This document shows, piece after piece, positions 1 to 8,801 of a stretch of 64,000 nt of DNA. Numbering within the stretch: position 1 is the stretch's first letter; every line of letters starts with the position of its first letter. The translations under genes were made by a program, and so were the position numbers. The DNA comes from Rhodospirillaceae bacterium (GTDB lineage: Bacteria; Pseudomonadota; Alphaproteobacteria; Rhodospirillales; Casp-alpha2): positions 1-64,000 of the forward strand of contig PALN01000030.1 of NCBI GenBank assembly GCA_002706405.1, read 5' to 3'. The notes beneath the pieces are model-generated. The model had not been told where the DNA came from. It worked only from the letters and a program-made list of their open reading frames with translations, and did no database searches.

Positions 1-984
1 ATGGCCGACCGCCAGGGCATAAAGGATCGAGCGGTTCCACACGAGAATGGTTTCATAGTTGTTGTAGACGAGAAAGGCTGGGCCGTTCGCGCCCGCGGGC
101 AGGATCAGGGCCGCATCGATATCCGCCAGCGGCAGATCCCGACCGTCGGCACGGCGCACGCCTTTCGCCTGCCATTCTTTTAATTTCAATTTCTTATCAA
201 GACCACTTAAAGCGAAATCAAAGCTTTTCGGTAGCCGGACCTCACGCCCCCAGGTCTCGTCCCTTCGCCACCCCGATTTCATCAGGAAATGGGCCGAAGA
301 AGCGAACACGTCCGGCAGCGAGCGCCACAGGTCACGCCGCCCATCGCCGTCGAAATCGATCGCATAGGCGCGGTAGGTCGACGGGATGAACTGGGTATTG
401 CCCATGGCGCCGGCCCAGGACGCCTTCACGTCCGCCGGAATGTCGCCACGGTCGATGATTTCGAGCGCCGCCAAAAGCTGTTCGGAAAAGAACTTGGAAC
501 GCCGGGGGTCGAACGCCAGAGTCGCCAGGGCCCCAATCAGGGGAAAGGTTCCGGTGTAATCCCCGAAGTTGCTCTCCAACCCCCAGAAGGCGACCAGGAA
601 CCGAGGCGGCACGCCGTATTGCGCTTCGACCTTGGCCAGCAGGTCGGCATGGGTCTTCAGCAGTTCGCGGCCGCGGGCGATCCGCTTATCGGAGATCGTC
701 TTTTCATAGTACTGCCAGAAGGTCATGGTGAATTCGGGCTGGCGGCGGTCCAGCTCGATGACCCGGGTAATATAGGACGTCCCCGTCAGGGCCCGGTCCA
801 AGGTTGCGGCGGAAATCCCTCGCGCCGCGGCGCGAGTCTTGAAGCCATCGAGCCAAGCCTGGAACTCCGCCGCGCTTGGCGGCGCAACGGACTCGGCCGA
901 TGCGGCGCCGGCGCGCCCCCCAAATGCGCCCATTGAAAGGATGCAAACCAACAGAGCCGCGAGCCAAATTGAATGTTTCCGCAT
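1..984 (-). CDS. Lytic murein transglycosylase, MltB family (3' end outside window)
   Basis: Periplasmic enzyme that cleaves the MurNAc-GlcNAc bond of peptidoglycan to give anhydro-muropeptides. The first 328 codons are visible and the frame stays open to the window edge, so the C-terminus is missing. An export signal covers roughly residues 1-29 (hydrophobic WLAALLVCILSMG). The family signature GLESNFG lies at about 135-141 with the putative catalytic Glu at 137, followed by MGNTQFIPSTY and the DFDGDGRRDLW stretch typical of MltB. There is no convincing lipobox, so it may be a soluble periplasmic form. The start ATG at 984 was chosen because it gives the complete signal peptide. Whether a C-terminal peptidoglycan-binding domain follows cannot be seen. 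Confidence 0.9.
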   Translation of the reverse strand, partial: MRKHSIWLAALLVCILSMGAFGGRAGAASAESVAPPSAAEFQAWLDGFKTRAAARGISAATLDRALTGTSYITRVIELDRRQPEFTMTFWQYYEKTISDKRIARGRELLKTHADLLAKVEAQYGVPPRFLVAFWGLESNFGDYTGTFPLIGALATLAFDPRRSKFFSEQLLAALEIIDRGDIPADVKASWAGAMGNTQFIPSTYRAYAIDFDGDGRRDLWRSLPDVFASSAHFLMKSGWRRDETWGREVRLPKSFDFALSGLDKKLKLKEWQAKGVRRADGRDLPLADIDAALILPAGANGPAFLVYNNYETILVWNRSILYALAVGH

Positions 985-1106
985 GATCCTCGATACCCTG
1001 TCCGGCTGCGGCGCTGATCACGCCTGCCCATACGGCCTTGTGCCATAGCGGTTTCACCGCCGCAAGGCCCGGCACGAGCCCCGGCGCCCAAGGTAACGTC
1101 TGTGCT

Positions 1107-1898
1107 TTAGGGCGCTGGGTAGAGGCTGTTGCTGCGGCCCAGGACGTAAGCCACGGCCATCCCCAGAAATTCGTGAACGGCCGCATCCAGCATGGATTGC
1201 CCCCCCAGGTTCTCCAGGCTGAGTGTCCAGCCTTTCGCCGGCAGGGTGACGTAATCGACGGGATAGGGAATGACCGGCCAGTCCTGTTTGCGGAACAGGC
1301 CGACGGCGCGCGGCATATGACGGGCGGAAGTGATCAACACCCAAGGGCGATCCGCCTCGACGGTCACCAATTTCTTGCTGAATACAACGTTTTCCACGGT
1401 GTTGCGGGACTCCGCCTCGACAACCACCCGCGACATATCAAGGTTGAGCAACCCGGCCAGATCCTCGAAATAATGCCCTTCCTTGGCATCCTGATTAAAT
1501 AGGTAGCCTGACCCACCCGTGAAGACCAACGGCACACCAGGTCGGGTGTCGGCCAACATGGCGAAGAACAAAAGCCGTTCCATGCTGCTGTCGACGGCGA
1601 TTTGGCCGCGCGCACGGGACATCAGGGGATCGATGGAGCCGCCAAGCACGATAATCCCGCCGACGTTCTCGGGCAGCGCGGTCTGCTTGGGAAAGCGCTC
1701 CTCCAGGTCACGGACCAGCATCTCACCGACGGGAATCACGGTGACGGCCCATAAGGTCAGGATGCTCACGCCGAACAGCATCAATCCGATCCGGCGAAAC
1801 CGGGTCAGGACCAGGATGAAGCCCAGCGTCATGCCGAGGAACATCAGCATCGACGGCTTCATCAGAAACCAAAAGACTTTGGACAGGACGAAATACAT
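1107..1898 (-). CDS. DUF218 / YdcF-ElyC family membrane protein
   Basis: 263 residues. Two hydrophobic segments lie at the N-terminus (about residues 5-32 and 36-55), followed by a DUF218 domain with the family motifs GGIIVLGG near 80, FTGGSG near 125, the conserved ESRNTVEN near 162 and ITSARHMPRA near 190. In E. coli the relatives ElyC and SanA affect envelope integrity and peptidoglycan assembly at low temperature; the reaction is not established. The gene lies 122 bp upstream of the lytic transglycosylase on the same strand, which fits an envelope role, but no promoter or terminator separates them clearly. Confidence 0.85.
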   Translation of the reverse strand: MYFVLSKVFWFLMKPSMLMFLGMTLGFILVLTRFRRIGLMLFGVSILTLWAVTVIPVGEMLVRDLEERFPKQTALPENVGGIIVLGGSIDPLMSRARGQIAVDSSMERLLFFAMLADTRPGVPLVFTGGSGYLFNQDAKEGHYFEDLAGLLNLDMSRVVVEAESRNTVENVVFSKKLVTVEADRPWVLITSARHMPRAVGLFRKQDWPVIPYPVDYVTLPAKGWTLSLENLGGQSMLDAAVHEFLGMAVAYVLGRSNSLYPAP

Positions 1899-1996
1899 GG
1901 CCCGGCTTGTACCTCAAGGCCGGCGCAAGCGCACGCAAATCCGCCACGCCCCCTGCCGCCGGCGCACGCCCAGCGCAGGCAAAGGAATCTGGCAAT

Positions 1997-2016
1997 AAAA
2001 AAAGCCCCTGAGGGGC
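1997..2016 (-). terminator. Rho-independent terminator of the small gene at 2051-2365
   Basis: Read on the minus strand, GCCCC-TCA-GGGGC is followed immediately by seven T residues (the A run at 1997-2003). It lies 35 bp past the stop codon of the 104-residue gene. Confidence 0.8.
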
Positions 2017-2050
2017 CAGCCAGGATCGAAATCAGCGGTGCGTTCGCAGC

Positions 2051-2365
2051 TTAAACTTGGATATCGACCGTCTTGGCGCCCGCGACGGAGAAATCGGGTG
2101 ATTTGAATTCGCGCTCGCCGCCTTTGCTGGACAACGCGTCACCATCACTGGAATTGTTGGCGGTCTTTTGCTCAAGGACGGCATCGACGACGGCGTTGCG
2201 GTTACGGTTTTCCTCCGCCGTCTTAACCACGGCGTCGGTTGCATTTTCGCGTCGTTCGGAGATTTGCTCGGCCGCGCGTTCAAACACGACCTGCCGCACA
2301 ACCGCCAAATTAAGGGCGGTTAGGGCTGCACTCATACCCGGCGCTTTCTGTGCCGAACCAATCAT
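2051..2365 (-). CDS. Small hypothetical protein, 104 aa
   Basis: No family recognised. The N-terminal half is helical and alanine-rich (LTALNLAVVRQVVFERAAEQ). The middle is Asn/Asp/Glu-rich and probably disordered, and the C-terminus is short and beta-like (FKSPDFSVAGAKTVDIQV). There is no signal peptide or membrane segment. An AAGGGA lies 10 nt before the ATG at 2365; an internal ATG at 2335 (MSAALTAL) is an alternative start with a weaker ribosome site. A strong terminator directly downstream supports it being a real monocistronic gene. The general look resembles small flagellar or motility-associated proteins, but that is a guess. Confidence 0.6.
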   Translation of the reverse strand: MIGSAQKAPGMSAALTALNLAVVRQVVFERAAEQISERRENATDAVVKTAEENRNRNAVVDAVLEQKTANNSSDGDALSSKGGEREFKSPDFSVAGAKTVDIQV

Positions 2366-2692
2366 CGTCAGACGGTCCCTTCTGAACCAACATCACGAGG
2401 GAAAAACCCTACATGCATTACAGTTGTATATTACCAAGATCGACAACAGAGAGCAAGTCCCTCTTGACATATTTTTCAGATTATGGAGCACCGCAGATTT
2501 TCGCCATTCTTGGCCGCCAAATGATCGGAAAATTTCAGTCAAACTCGATCATGACAAGTTGCTGACAAAAATATTTTGGTCGTTTTTTTGGTGTTTTGTG
2601 ACTCTGGTCACTTCCTTTCCACGCTTTATTAGAAAGGATGCATGCAGCGGGACGTCAGACGGACGGATCCGCCGGGACGGGAGTTCTCAAAG
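2366..2692. other. Intergenic region, AT-richer than surroundings
   Basis: No convincing gene. It must hold the promoter of the minus-strand gene starting at 2365. The stretch 2560-2640 is T-rich and contains the short inverted repeat GTGAC-TCTG-GTCAC (2598-2611), a possible operator. Confidence 0.5.
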
Positions 2693-2809
2693 ATGACACA
2701 TCGCTCGACCAGATTTATCGGCAGTACCTTGGGCGTCGTGACCGGGGGCGCCCTCGCCGCCATCGGCGTCGTTCATGTCATCCACCTCAGCCTTATCCAG
2801 CTTTTCTAG
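2693..2809 (+). CDS. Possible 38-residue single-TM protein
   Basis: A short open frame encodes a basic N-terminus (MTHRSTRF) followed by a hydrophobic segment of about 25 residues (GSTLGVVTGGALAAIGVVHV). A GGGAG lies 9 nt before the ATG. No family recognised. It follows the AT-rich intergenic stretch and precedes the tRNA gene. A ribosome site plus a membrane-like composition make it plausible, but it is too short for certainty. Confidence 0.4.
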   Translation: MTHRSTRFIGSTLGVVTGGALAAIGVVHVIHLSLIQLF

Positions 2810-2901
2810 GCCGCTCACGGCTAATGGCCGCTTGGTCTTGACAGCCGCCCTAGAACACGGGAGACATCCCCTCGTAAACCCTGGCTCCAAATGCCTGGCA
2901 C

Positions 2902-2991
2902 GGATGGGTGGCCGAGTGGTTGAAGGCACTGGTCTTGAAAACCAGCGTGCGTGAAAGCGTACCGTGGGTTCGAATCCCACCCCATCCGCCA
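2902..2991 (+). tRNA. tRNA-Ser (anticodon TGA)
   Basis: A 90-nt class II tRNA. The acceptor arm GGATGGG (2902-2908) pairs with CCCATCC (2981-2987), then discriminator G and an encoded CCA (2989-2991). The anticodon stem CTGGT/ACCAG holds loop CTTGAAA with anticodon TGA. A long variable arm (GCGTGCGTGAAAGCGTACC region) and the T arm GTGGG-TTCGAAT-CCCAC complete it. Its last 60 bases are repeated at 18239-18298. Confidence 0.95.
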
Positions 2992-3175
2992 ATCATTTCA
3001 ACAACATAGAAATCTTGCGCGATTGATTTAACAACCCCGCCCCACCATTGGCGCGAGAGTTCCGCAATGGCGCCATCCAGAGGCCTGTTGAAGGTTGTGC
3101 CCAAACAGGAAAAAACAGAACAAACTGCACTCAGGAGTGCGAGAACAATGGGGATGACGACCCTAAAACACGTGC

Positions 3176-4216
3176 TCACGCGACTTGCCAGGTTTTTCCT
3201 GCGGACAATATCTTTAAAAGCGCCTGCCGATTGATGGCGGTTCCCGACGAATCCCCTCGTAAATTCGTGAATTCCTCCGCCGGCGCATGATAGAGCACGC
3301 CAATGACCAACGGCAGGTCCGGGGCGTCCATCCGCGCCAGAATTGTTGCCAACGCCAAGTTGGTTTGGTCGTGAATCGCAATGTCTGGTGCAGGATTACC
3401 GCTGCCGACGGGTACGACATGGGCGATGCCTGTCTGCCAATCGATCGAAATACCTTTGTCCTGATCTTTACCGAACACCATCGGCTTTCCGTGTTCAAGC
3501 CGCAGGGTGCGGTCGGCGGTCAGGCCCTTGTCGCGCACGGCCTCGAACGCGCCGTCGTTGAACACCACGCAGTTCTGCAGAATTTCGACGAAGGACGCCC
3601 CCTTGTTGGCCTGCGCCGCCTTGAGCACGCCCGGCAGATGGTCCTGCAGGGTATCGGCGGAGCGCGCGACGAACCGCCCGCCCGCACCCAGCGCCAGCAG
3701 GGCCGCGTTCACGGGTGCTTCGACCGAGCCGCCGGGCGACGAGGGCGAGCGCATGCCCGTGGCCGAGGCCGGGGAATATTGCCCCTTGGTCAGGCCGTAG
3801 ACCGCGTTGTTGGGCATGATCAGGTTGAGGTCCACGTTACGGCGGAGTGCGTGCATCAGGTGATTGCCGCCGATCGACAGGAAATCCCCATCGCCGCCGA
3901 CGACCCAGACGTCCAGATCCGGATTGGCCATCTTGACGCCGGTGGCGACGGCAGGGGCGCGGCCGTGAATGGTATGGAAGCCGTAGCTGGCCAGGTAATA
4001 GGGAAAGCGCGCGGCGCAGCCGATGCCGGAAATGAACACCACATCGTCGGGATGGCGGCCGGCCTCGGCCAGAACGCCGCGCACGGCCTTAAGAATCGCA
4101 TAGTCGCCGCAGCCGGGGCACCAGCGAACTTCCTGGTCCGTGGTGAAGTCGCGGGCGGTCAGTTCGGGGGTTGCGTCCGTATCGGGCGCGGCGATGTCTG
4201 GGTTGACGACGTTCAT
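3176..4216 (-). CDS. korB: 2-oxoacid:ferredoxin oxidoreductase, beta subunit
   Basis: 346 residues. It carries the thiamine-diphosphate and one [4Fe-4S] cluster of an enzyme that oxidatively decarboxylates a 2-oxoacid (2-oxoglutarate or pyruvate) to acyl-CoA with ferredoxin as acceptor. Seen: WCPGCGD at 32-38, GIGCAARFPYY, the TPP motif GGDGDFLSIGGNH with downstream NNAVYGLTKGQYSP, and a further conserved Cys (LQNCVVFND). These supply the four cluster cysteines expected of the family. It overlaps the alpha-subunit gene by 4 bp (ATGA), so the two are translationally coupled. Length and the KGQYSP/TG motif fit the KorB type; substrate choice between 2-oxoglutarate and pyruvate cannot be settled here. 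Confidence 0.9.
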   Translation of the reverse strand: MNVVNPDIAAPDTDATPELTARDFTTDQEVRWCPGCGDYAILKAVRGVLAEAGRHPDDVVFISGIGCAARFPYYLASYGFHTIHGRAPAVATGVKMANPDLDVWVVGGDGDFLSIGGNHLMHALRRNVDLNLIMPNNAVYGLTKGQYSPASATGMRSPSSPGGSVEAPVNAALLALGAGGRFVARSADTLQDHLPGVLKAAQANKGASFVEILQNCVVFNDGAFEAVRDKGLTADRTLRLEHGKPMVFGKDQDKGISIDWQTGIAHVVPVGSGNPAPDIAIHDQTNLALATILARMDAPDLPLVIGVLYHAPAEEFTNLRGDSSGTAINRQALLKILSAGKTWQVA

Positions 4217-6081
4217 GACAGGTCCTCTCTAAGGGCGGTGTCGATCTCGGCCACCGTGAAGGGCTGGCCGGTGACCTTGTTCAGACCGCGGAAGGAAACT
4301 TGGGGGAACAGGCCCTGCAGGTGGGCCCGCAGTTGGCCGGAATTGAGCTCGGCCACCACGACCCGATCGTAGAGGGCGAAAATCTCGGCAAGGCCCCGGG
4401 GCAACGGCGACAGGTGGCGCAGATGCAGATGGCCCACGGCATGGCCCTCGGCCACCAGGTCGTCAACCGCCGTCTTGAGCGCCCCCTGGGTCGAACCCCA
4501 GCCGACGGCCAGCACCCGCCCCGCATCCACGCCGGAGGTCACCCGCGCCGGCGGCAGGGCCGCCTGGATACGCGTCAGCTTGTCGGCGCGCAGGTCGGTC
4601 ATGTGCTGGTGATTGTCGGGATCGTAGGAGATATGGCCGGAGCCGGAGGATCGCTCGATCCCGCCCAGCCGATGGGCCAGCCCGGTCATCCCCGGCACAG
4701 CCCAAGGCCGGGCCAAGCTGTCCGGGTCACGGCGGAACGGATGGAAGCCGTCCGCATCAATATCGCGGTCGACCGTGATCTCGGCCAGGGCGTCGACGTC
4801 CGGCAGGCGCCAGGGCTCGGCCGCATTGGCCGTATAGGCGTCGGACAGAACGATCACCGGCGTCATGTAAGTCACGGCGACGCGCGCCGCCTCGATCACC
4901 GTATCGAACGAGTCGCCGGGGCCCGACGCGGCGAACACCGGTAGCGGTGCCTCGCCGTGACGACCGTGCAGGGCCAGGTTCAAATCCGCCTGCTCGACCT
5001 TGGTCGGCATGCCCGTGGACGGGCCCGCGCGCTGCACGTCAATGACGATCAGCGGCAGTTCCACCGCCGTGGCAAGCCCCAAGGCTTCGGCCTTCAATGC
5101 CATGCCGGGGCCGGAGGTCCCGGTCACGCCAAGGCCGCCCGCGAAGGACACCCCGATGGCAGCCGTGGCGGCGGCAATTTCATCTTCCGCCTGAAAGGTC
5201 GCGACCCCTTCACCGCCCAGCTTGGCCAGCCCGTGCAGGATCGCCGACGCCGGGGTGATGGGGTAGGAGCAATAATGCAACCGCAGGCCCGACAGGGCCG
5301 AAGCAGCCGCCAGGCCCAGCACCATGCCGTCGATACCGGTCAGCGTGCGGTAGGTACCGGGGCTGGGGCGGGATGGGGTCACCGCGCGCAGACGCGGCGG
5401 CGGCGCGAAGTCGGTGACGTCGCCATAGGTATGGCCCGCGTCCATGGCCGCCATGTTGGCGGCGGCGATCTCCGGCCGCTTGGCGAACTTCGATGTCAAC
5501 CAGGCCGCCGTGGGGCCGCGATCCTGGCCGAACATCCAATAGATAAGACCCAGAGCCCAGAAATTACGCGCGGTCTCGGCCTCTTTCTTGGTCACGCCTT
5601 GGGGCATGGCGGCCTCGCGCGTCAGGCGGGAAATCTCGATGGCTTCCAGGCGGTAGCCCTCCAGGCTGCCGTCCTCAAGTGGATTGGTGCCATAGCCGGC
5701 CTTATCCAGGCCCCGTTTGGTGAAGGCATCCTGGTCAACGATCAAAAGCCCGCCCGGGCGCAGGGCCGAAAGATTGGTCTTCAACGCCGCCGGATTGAGA
5801 GCAACCAATACGTCGACCGTGTCGCCATGGGTTTTCACCCGGTCGCCGCCGATCTGAATCTGAAAGGCCGACACCCCGAAGGTGGTGCCGGCCGGGGCAC
5901 GGATTTCCGCCGGGAAGTCGGGGAAGGTCATGAAGCCATGGCCACTGAGGGCCGAGGACTTGGTGAATTCGGATCCCAGGGTCTGAATACCGTCACCGGA
6001 ATCACCGGCGAAACGGACGACGGCGGGGCCCTGGGCAGTACCGGATTCTGAATAATCAGGAGCAATGGGTTGGTCGAGCAT
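4213..6081 (-). CDS. korA: 2-oxoacid:ferredoxin oxidoreductase, fused gamma-alpha subunit
   Basis: 622 residues from the ATG at 6081, chosen because AAGGA lies 9 nt upstream; the frame also opens 30 codons earlier without such a site. The N-terminal gamma domain (about 20-195) has AGDSGDGIQTLGSEF. The alpha domain follows, with CSYPITPASAILH near 280, FQAEDEIAAATAAIG near 300 and TSGPGMALKAEALG. The C-terminal part has GWGSTQGALKTA and HLRHLSPLPRG. This gamma-alpha fusion plus a separate beta subunit is the two-subunit OFOR architecture. There is no dedicated delta/ferredoxin gene beside it; the nearest ferredoxin is at 8550 on the other strand. It is the first gene of a two-gene operon. Confidence 0.9.
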   Translation of the reverse strand: MLDQPIAPDYSESGTAQGPAVVRFAGDSGDGIQTLGSEFTKSSALSGHGFMTFPDFPAEIRAPAGTTFGVSAFQIQIGGDRVKTHGDTVDVLVALNPAALKTNLSALRPGGLLIVDQDAFTKRGLDKAGYGTNPLEDGSLEGYRLEAIEISRLTREAAMPQGVTKKEAETARNFWALGLIYWMFGQDRGPTAAWLTSKFAKRPEIAAANMAAMDAGHTYGDVTDFAPPPRLRAVTPSRPSPGTYRTLTGIDGMVLGLAAASALSGLRLHYCSYPITPASAILHGLAKLGGEGVATFQAEDEIAAATAAIGVSFAGGLGVTGTSGPGMALKAEALGLATAVELPLIVIDVQRAGPSTGMPTKVEQADLNLALHGRHGEAPLPVFAASGPGDSFDTVIEAARVAVTYMTPVIVLSDAYTANAAEPWRLPDVDALAEITVDRDIDADGFHPFRRDPDSLARPWAVPGMTGLAHRLGGIERSSGSGHISYDPDNHQHMTDLRADKLTRIQAALPPARVTSGVDAGRVLAVGWGSTQGALKTAVDDLVAEGHAVGHLHLRHLSPLPRGLAEIFALYDRVVVAELNSGQLRAHLQGLFPQVSFRGLNKVTGQPFTVAEIDTALREDLS

Positions 6082-6307
6082 GGCCGGAAATCCTTGTTCA
6101 GCGCCGGGTCGTATTACAGTGCCGCCGAAGGCTCCGGCGACGATGGCCGGACTATGCCCGCCCCTCTCCACCCGGGTCGGTCAATTAATTGCCGGGGGAA
6201 AATAAAACCAGTTCTGTCAACGAATTGCTTTTGTGGCGCGGCGGTCCGGGCTTGGATCAGGCAACCCCACGGGCGGGTGGTGCCGCCCCTTGTCTGAAGG
6301 TCCGACC
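6082..6307. promoter_or_regulatory. Divergent promoter region between korA and the DUF971 gene
   Basis: 226 bp separate two divergent starts. An AT-rich patch at about 6180-6230 (TCAATTAATTG and AAAATAAAA) is the likely site of promoter elements. No clear -35/-10 pair or operator could be assigned. Confidence 0.35.
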
Positions 6308-6649
6308 ATGCAACCAAGCGAAATTTCCGTTGCCGCCGACCGCGCCTCGCTGACGATCGTCTGGCCCGACGGCGTCCACCAAACCCTCAGTGCGCCGACC
6401 CTGCGGCAGATCAGCCGCTCCGCCCTGTCGGAGAGTGCCCGCCTGAAAGGATGGGACGTGCCGGCCGGCGACAGCCTGACCATCACGGCGCTCGAACCGG
6501 TCGGTGTTTACGCTATCAACATCACGTTTTCCGACGGCTACGCCAAAGGCATCTATCCCTGGGACATGCTGCGCAGCACCCATGACGCAGCGCCCGTCCC
6601 GGGCCGGACGGCCGATCATGCCGACGCAATTTCCGAACTTGGCAATTAG
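6308..6649 (+). CDS. DUF971 domain protein (GBBH-like N-terminal domain)
   Basis: 113 residues from the ATG at 6308, preceded by GAAGG. It matches the DUF971 pattern: IVWPDGVHQTLSAPTLR near 19-35, then GVYAINITFSDGYAKGIYPWDMLR near 70-92. This fold is also the N-terminal domain of gamma-butyrobetaine hydroxylase and occurs alone in many bacteria, sometimes with Fe-S assembly or Mrp/ApbC proteins. Its biochemical role is unsettled. It stands 119 bp before the flavoprotein gene on the same strand, so it may be co-transcribed with it. Confidence 0.8.
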   Translation: MQPSEISVAADRASLTIVWPDGVHQTLSAPTLRQISRSALSESARLKGWDVPAGDSLTITALEPVGVYAINITFSDGYAKGIYPWDMLRSTHDAAPVPGRTADHADAISELGN

Positions 6650-6768
6650 TTGACAGACACTTCGCCTGCTGCGGCGCAGCATGGTTGTTACAGACAAGTT
6701 TCCCGCCGACCGCAGCGCCACAAGGCCCCGTCGGCACCGAGAACAAACGAAACCGAAAGGACGATCCC

Positions 6769-8508
6769 ATGGACGAAATCACGGAAGGCACCTCGCAAGT
6801 CGATTGCGACATTCTGGTCATCGGCGGCGGCACGGCCGGCCCCATGGCGGCGTACCGGGCCAAGAAGAAAAACCCCAACGCCAAGGTCATTCTTCTGGAA
6901 AAGGCCAACGTGAAGCGCTCCGGCGCTATCTCCATGGGCATGGACGGCCTCAACAACGCCGTCATCCCCGGCCATTCCACGCCCGAGCAATACGTTAAGG
7001 AAATCACCGTCGCCAACGACGGCATCGTCGACCAGGCCGCCGTCTACAAGTACGCGCAGAACTGCTACGAGATCATTCAGGAACTGGACGGCTTCGGCAT
7101 CCGCTTCCAGAAGGACGAGAACGGCGACTTCGACGTCAAGAAGGTGCATCACATCGGCACCTACGTGCTGCCCATGCCCAACGGCGACACGGTCAAGAAG
7201 GCGCTGTACCGCCAACTGAAGCGCGCCCGCCTGCTGATATCCAACCGCTACATGGCGACCCGCCTGTTGACCGGTAAGGACGGTCGCATCGCCGGCGCCA
7301 TCGCCGTCAACACGCGCAATGCCGAATTTCTGGTGGTCCGCGCCAAGGCCGTGATCCTGTGCATGGGGGCGGCCGGACGTTTGGGCCTGCCAACCTCGGG
7401 CTATCTGTTCGGCACGTACGAGAACGCCGCCAACTCGGGCGACGGCTACGCCATGGCCTATCACGCCGGTGCCGGTCTCGCGAACCTGGAATGCTTCCAG
7501 ATCAACCCGCTGATCAAGGATTATAACGGCCCCGCCTGCGCCTATGTGGCCGGGCCGTTCGGCGGCTACACGGCCAACAACGAAGGCATGCGCTTCATCG
7601 AATGCGATTACTGGTCCGGCCAGATGATGCAGGAGTTCTACAACGAACTGCAGTCGGGCAAGGGGCCGGTGTTCCTCAAGCTCAATCATCTGGCGGATGA
7701 GACCATCGGCGAGATCGAAACCATCCTGCACGAGGTCGAACGCCCGACCCGCGGCCGTTTCCAGGTCAACCGCAACAACGATTACCGTCACGGCATGATC
7801 GAGATGCATATCTCGGAGATCGGCTTCTGCTCCGGCCATTCGGCCTCGGGCGTCTATGTCGACGACAACGCCTGCACCACGGTTCAGGGTCTCTATGCCG
7901 CGGGCGACATGGCCAGCGTGCCGCACAACTACATGCTGGGGGCCTTCACCAACGGGGCGGTCGCCGGCGAGCACGCCATCGACTACGTCAACGAGGTCGA
8001 CTTCGCCGACATCGACGAGGACTTCATCGCCGCCGAAAAGGAACGCGTCCTGGCGCCGACCAAGCGCGACGACGGCATCCCGCCGAACCAGGTCGAGTAC
8101 AAGACCCGGCGTCTGGTCAACGACTACCTGCAGCCGCCCAAGGTCACGCGCAAGATGCAGTTGGCCCAGGACCGCTTCGCCGAAACCCGCGCGGTCATGG
8201 AAAACGAGATGGTTGCCCGCAACGCCCACGAACTGATGCGCTCGCTCGAAGTGTCGTCGATCCTGGATTGCGCCGACATGGCCGCCTTCGCCTCGTTGTT
8301 CCGCACGGAAAGCCGCTGGGGCCTGTATCACAACCGCGCCGATTTCCCCGAGCGCGACAACGAAAACTGGTTCTGCCATTCGATCCTGTCCAAGGACGAC
8401 GCCGGCCAGATGACGATCAAGAAAAAGGACGTCGATCCCTACATCATCCCCATCGAGGATGAAGAGAAAGACGCCTACGACAAACAGCGGATCAAGGCGC
8501 AGGCCTGA
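6769..8508 (+). CDS. AprA-like FAD-dependent oxidoreductase (fumarate reductase/APS reductase superfamily)
   Basis: 579 residues from the ATG at 6769 (AAAGGA upstream). The FAD-binding dinucleotide motif VIGGGTAG is at 17-24, LLEKANVKRSGAISMGMDGLN follows near 44-64 (the RSGA arrangement is shared with adenylylsulfate reductase alpha subunits), and the second FAD motif GLYAAGDMA is near 376. The C-terminal helical domain is short. It is smaller than dissimilatory AprA proteins, and no sat, qmo or dsr genes are near, so APS reduction or sulfite oxidation is not supported. It is followed 41 bp later by a two-cluster ferredoxin, matching the AprAB order, so the pair probably forms a heterodimer passing electrons from flavin to Fe-S. 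Substrate unknown; the adjacent sulfonate/nitrate-type transporter suggests it acts on what that imports. Confidence 0.8.
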   Translation: MDEITEGTSQVDCDILVIGGGTAGPMAAYRAKKKNPNAKVILLEKANVKRSGAISMGMDGLNNAVIPGHSTPEQYVKEITVANDGIVDQAAVYKYAQNCYEIIQELDGFGIRFQKDENGDFDVKKVHHIGTYVLPMPNGDTVKKALYRQLKRARLLISNRYMATRLLTGKDGRIAGAIAVNTRNAEFLVVRAKAVILCMGAAGRLGLPTSGYLFGTYENAANSGDGYAMAYHAGAGLANLECFQINPLIKDYNGPACAYVAGPFGGYTANNEGMRFIECDYWSGQMMQEFYNELQSGKGPVFLKLNHLADETIGEIETILHEVERPTRGRFQVNRNNDYRHGMIEMHISEIGFCSGHSASGVYVDDNACTTVQGLYAAGDMASVPHNYMLGAFTNGAVAGEHAIDYVNEVDFADIDEDFIAAEKERVLAPTKRDDGIPPNQVEYKTRRLVNDYLQPPKVTRKMQLAQDRFAETRAVMENEMVARNAHELMRSLEVSSILDCADMAAFASLFRTESRWGLYHNRADFPERDNENWFCHSILSKDDAGQMTIKKKDVDPYIIPIEDEEKDAYDKQRIKAQA

Positions 8509-8549
8509 CCCCCGGCCCACCGCCCCCCGATCCTCAAGGAGACAAGATC

Positions 8550-8783
8550 ATGCCCCTCGCTCAACAGCCCTCATCCGTTCCCGTCGTCGTCGACGAAGGC
8601 AAATGCATCGCCGACAAAGGCTGCACCGTTTGCGTCGATGTCTGCCCGCTGGATGTCCTGCGCATCTCGGACGCCACCGGAAAGGCCTTCATGAAGTACG
8701 ACGAGTGCTGGTACTGCATGCCTTGCGAGGCCGACTGCCCGACCGGCGCCGTCACCGTCAACATCCCCTTCCTTCTCCGCTGA
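8550..8783 (+). CDS. AprB-like 2[4Fe-4S] ferredoxin
   Basis: 77 residues. Two cluster-binding motifs are visible: C-x5-C-x2-C-x3-CP at about 19-33 (KCIADKGCTVCVDVCP) and C-x2-C-x2-C-x3-CP at about 53-64 (CWYCMPCEADCP). The Trp-Tyr between the first two cysteines of the second motif echoes the AprB type. It is about half the length of true AprB, which carries a C-terminal tail that is absent here. AAGGAG precedes the ATG. Placed between the flavoprotein and the HEAT-repeat gene, it is the probable electron partner of the flavoprotein. Confidence 0.85.
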   Translation: MPLAQQPSSVPVVVDEGKCIADKGCTVCVDVCPLDVLRISDATGKAFMKYDECWYCMPCEADCPTGAVTVNIPFLLR

Positions 8784-8801
8784 TCCAAGGAGCCCGATCC
8801 C

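Noticed and set aside
6688-8520. 610-codon minus-strand frame opposite the flavoprotein gene
   Set aside because: Complement of a clear FAD enzyme with Gly-rich nucleotide-binding motifs; the opposite frame has no domain.
6769-8783. Dissimilatory APS reductase (aprAB)
   Set aside because: The flavoprotein is shorter than AprA, the ferredoxin is about half of AprB, and sat, qmo and dsr genes are absent. Only superfamily membership is supported.
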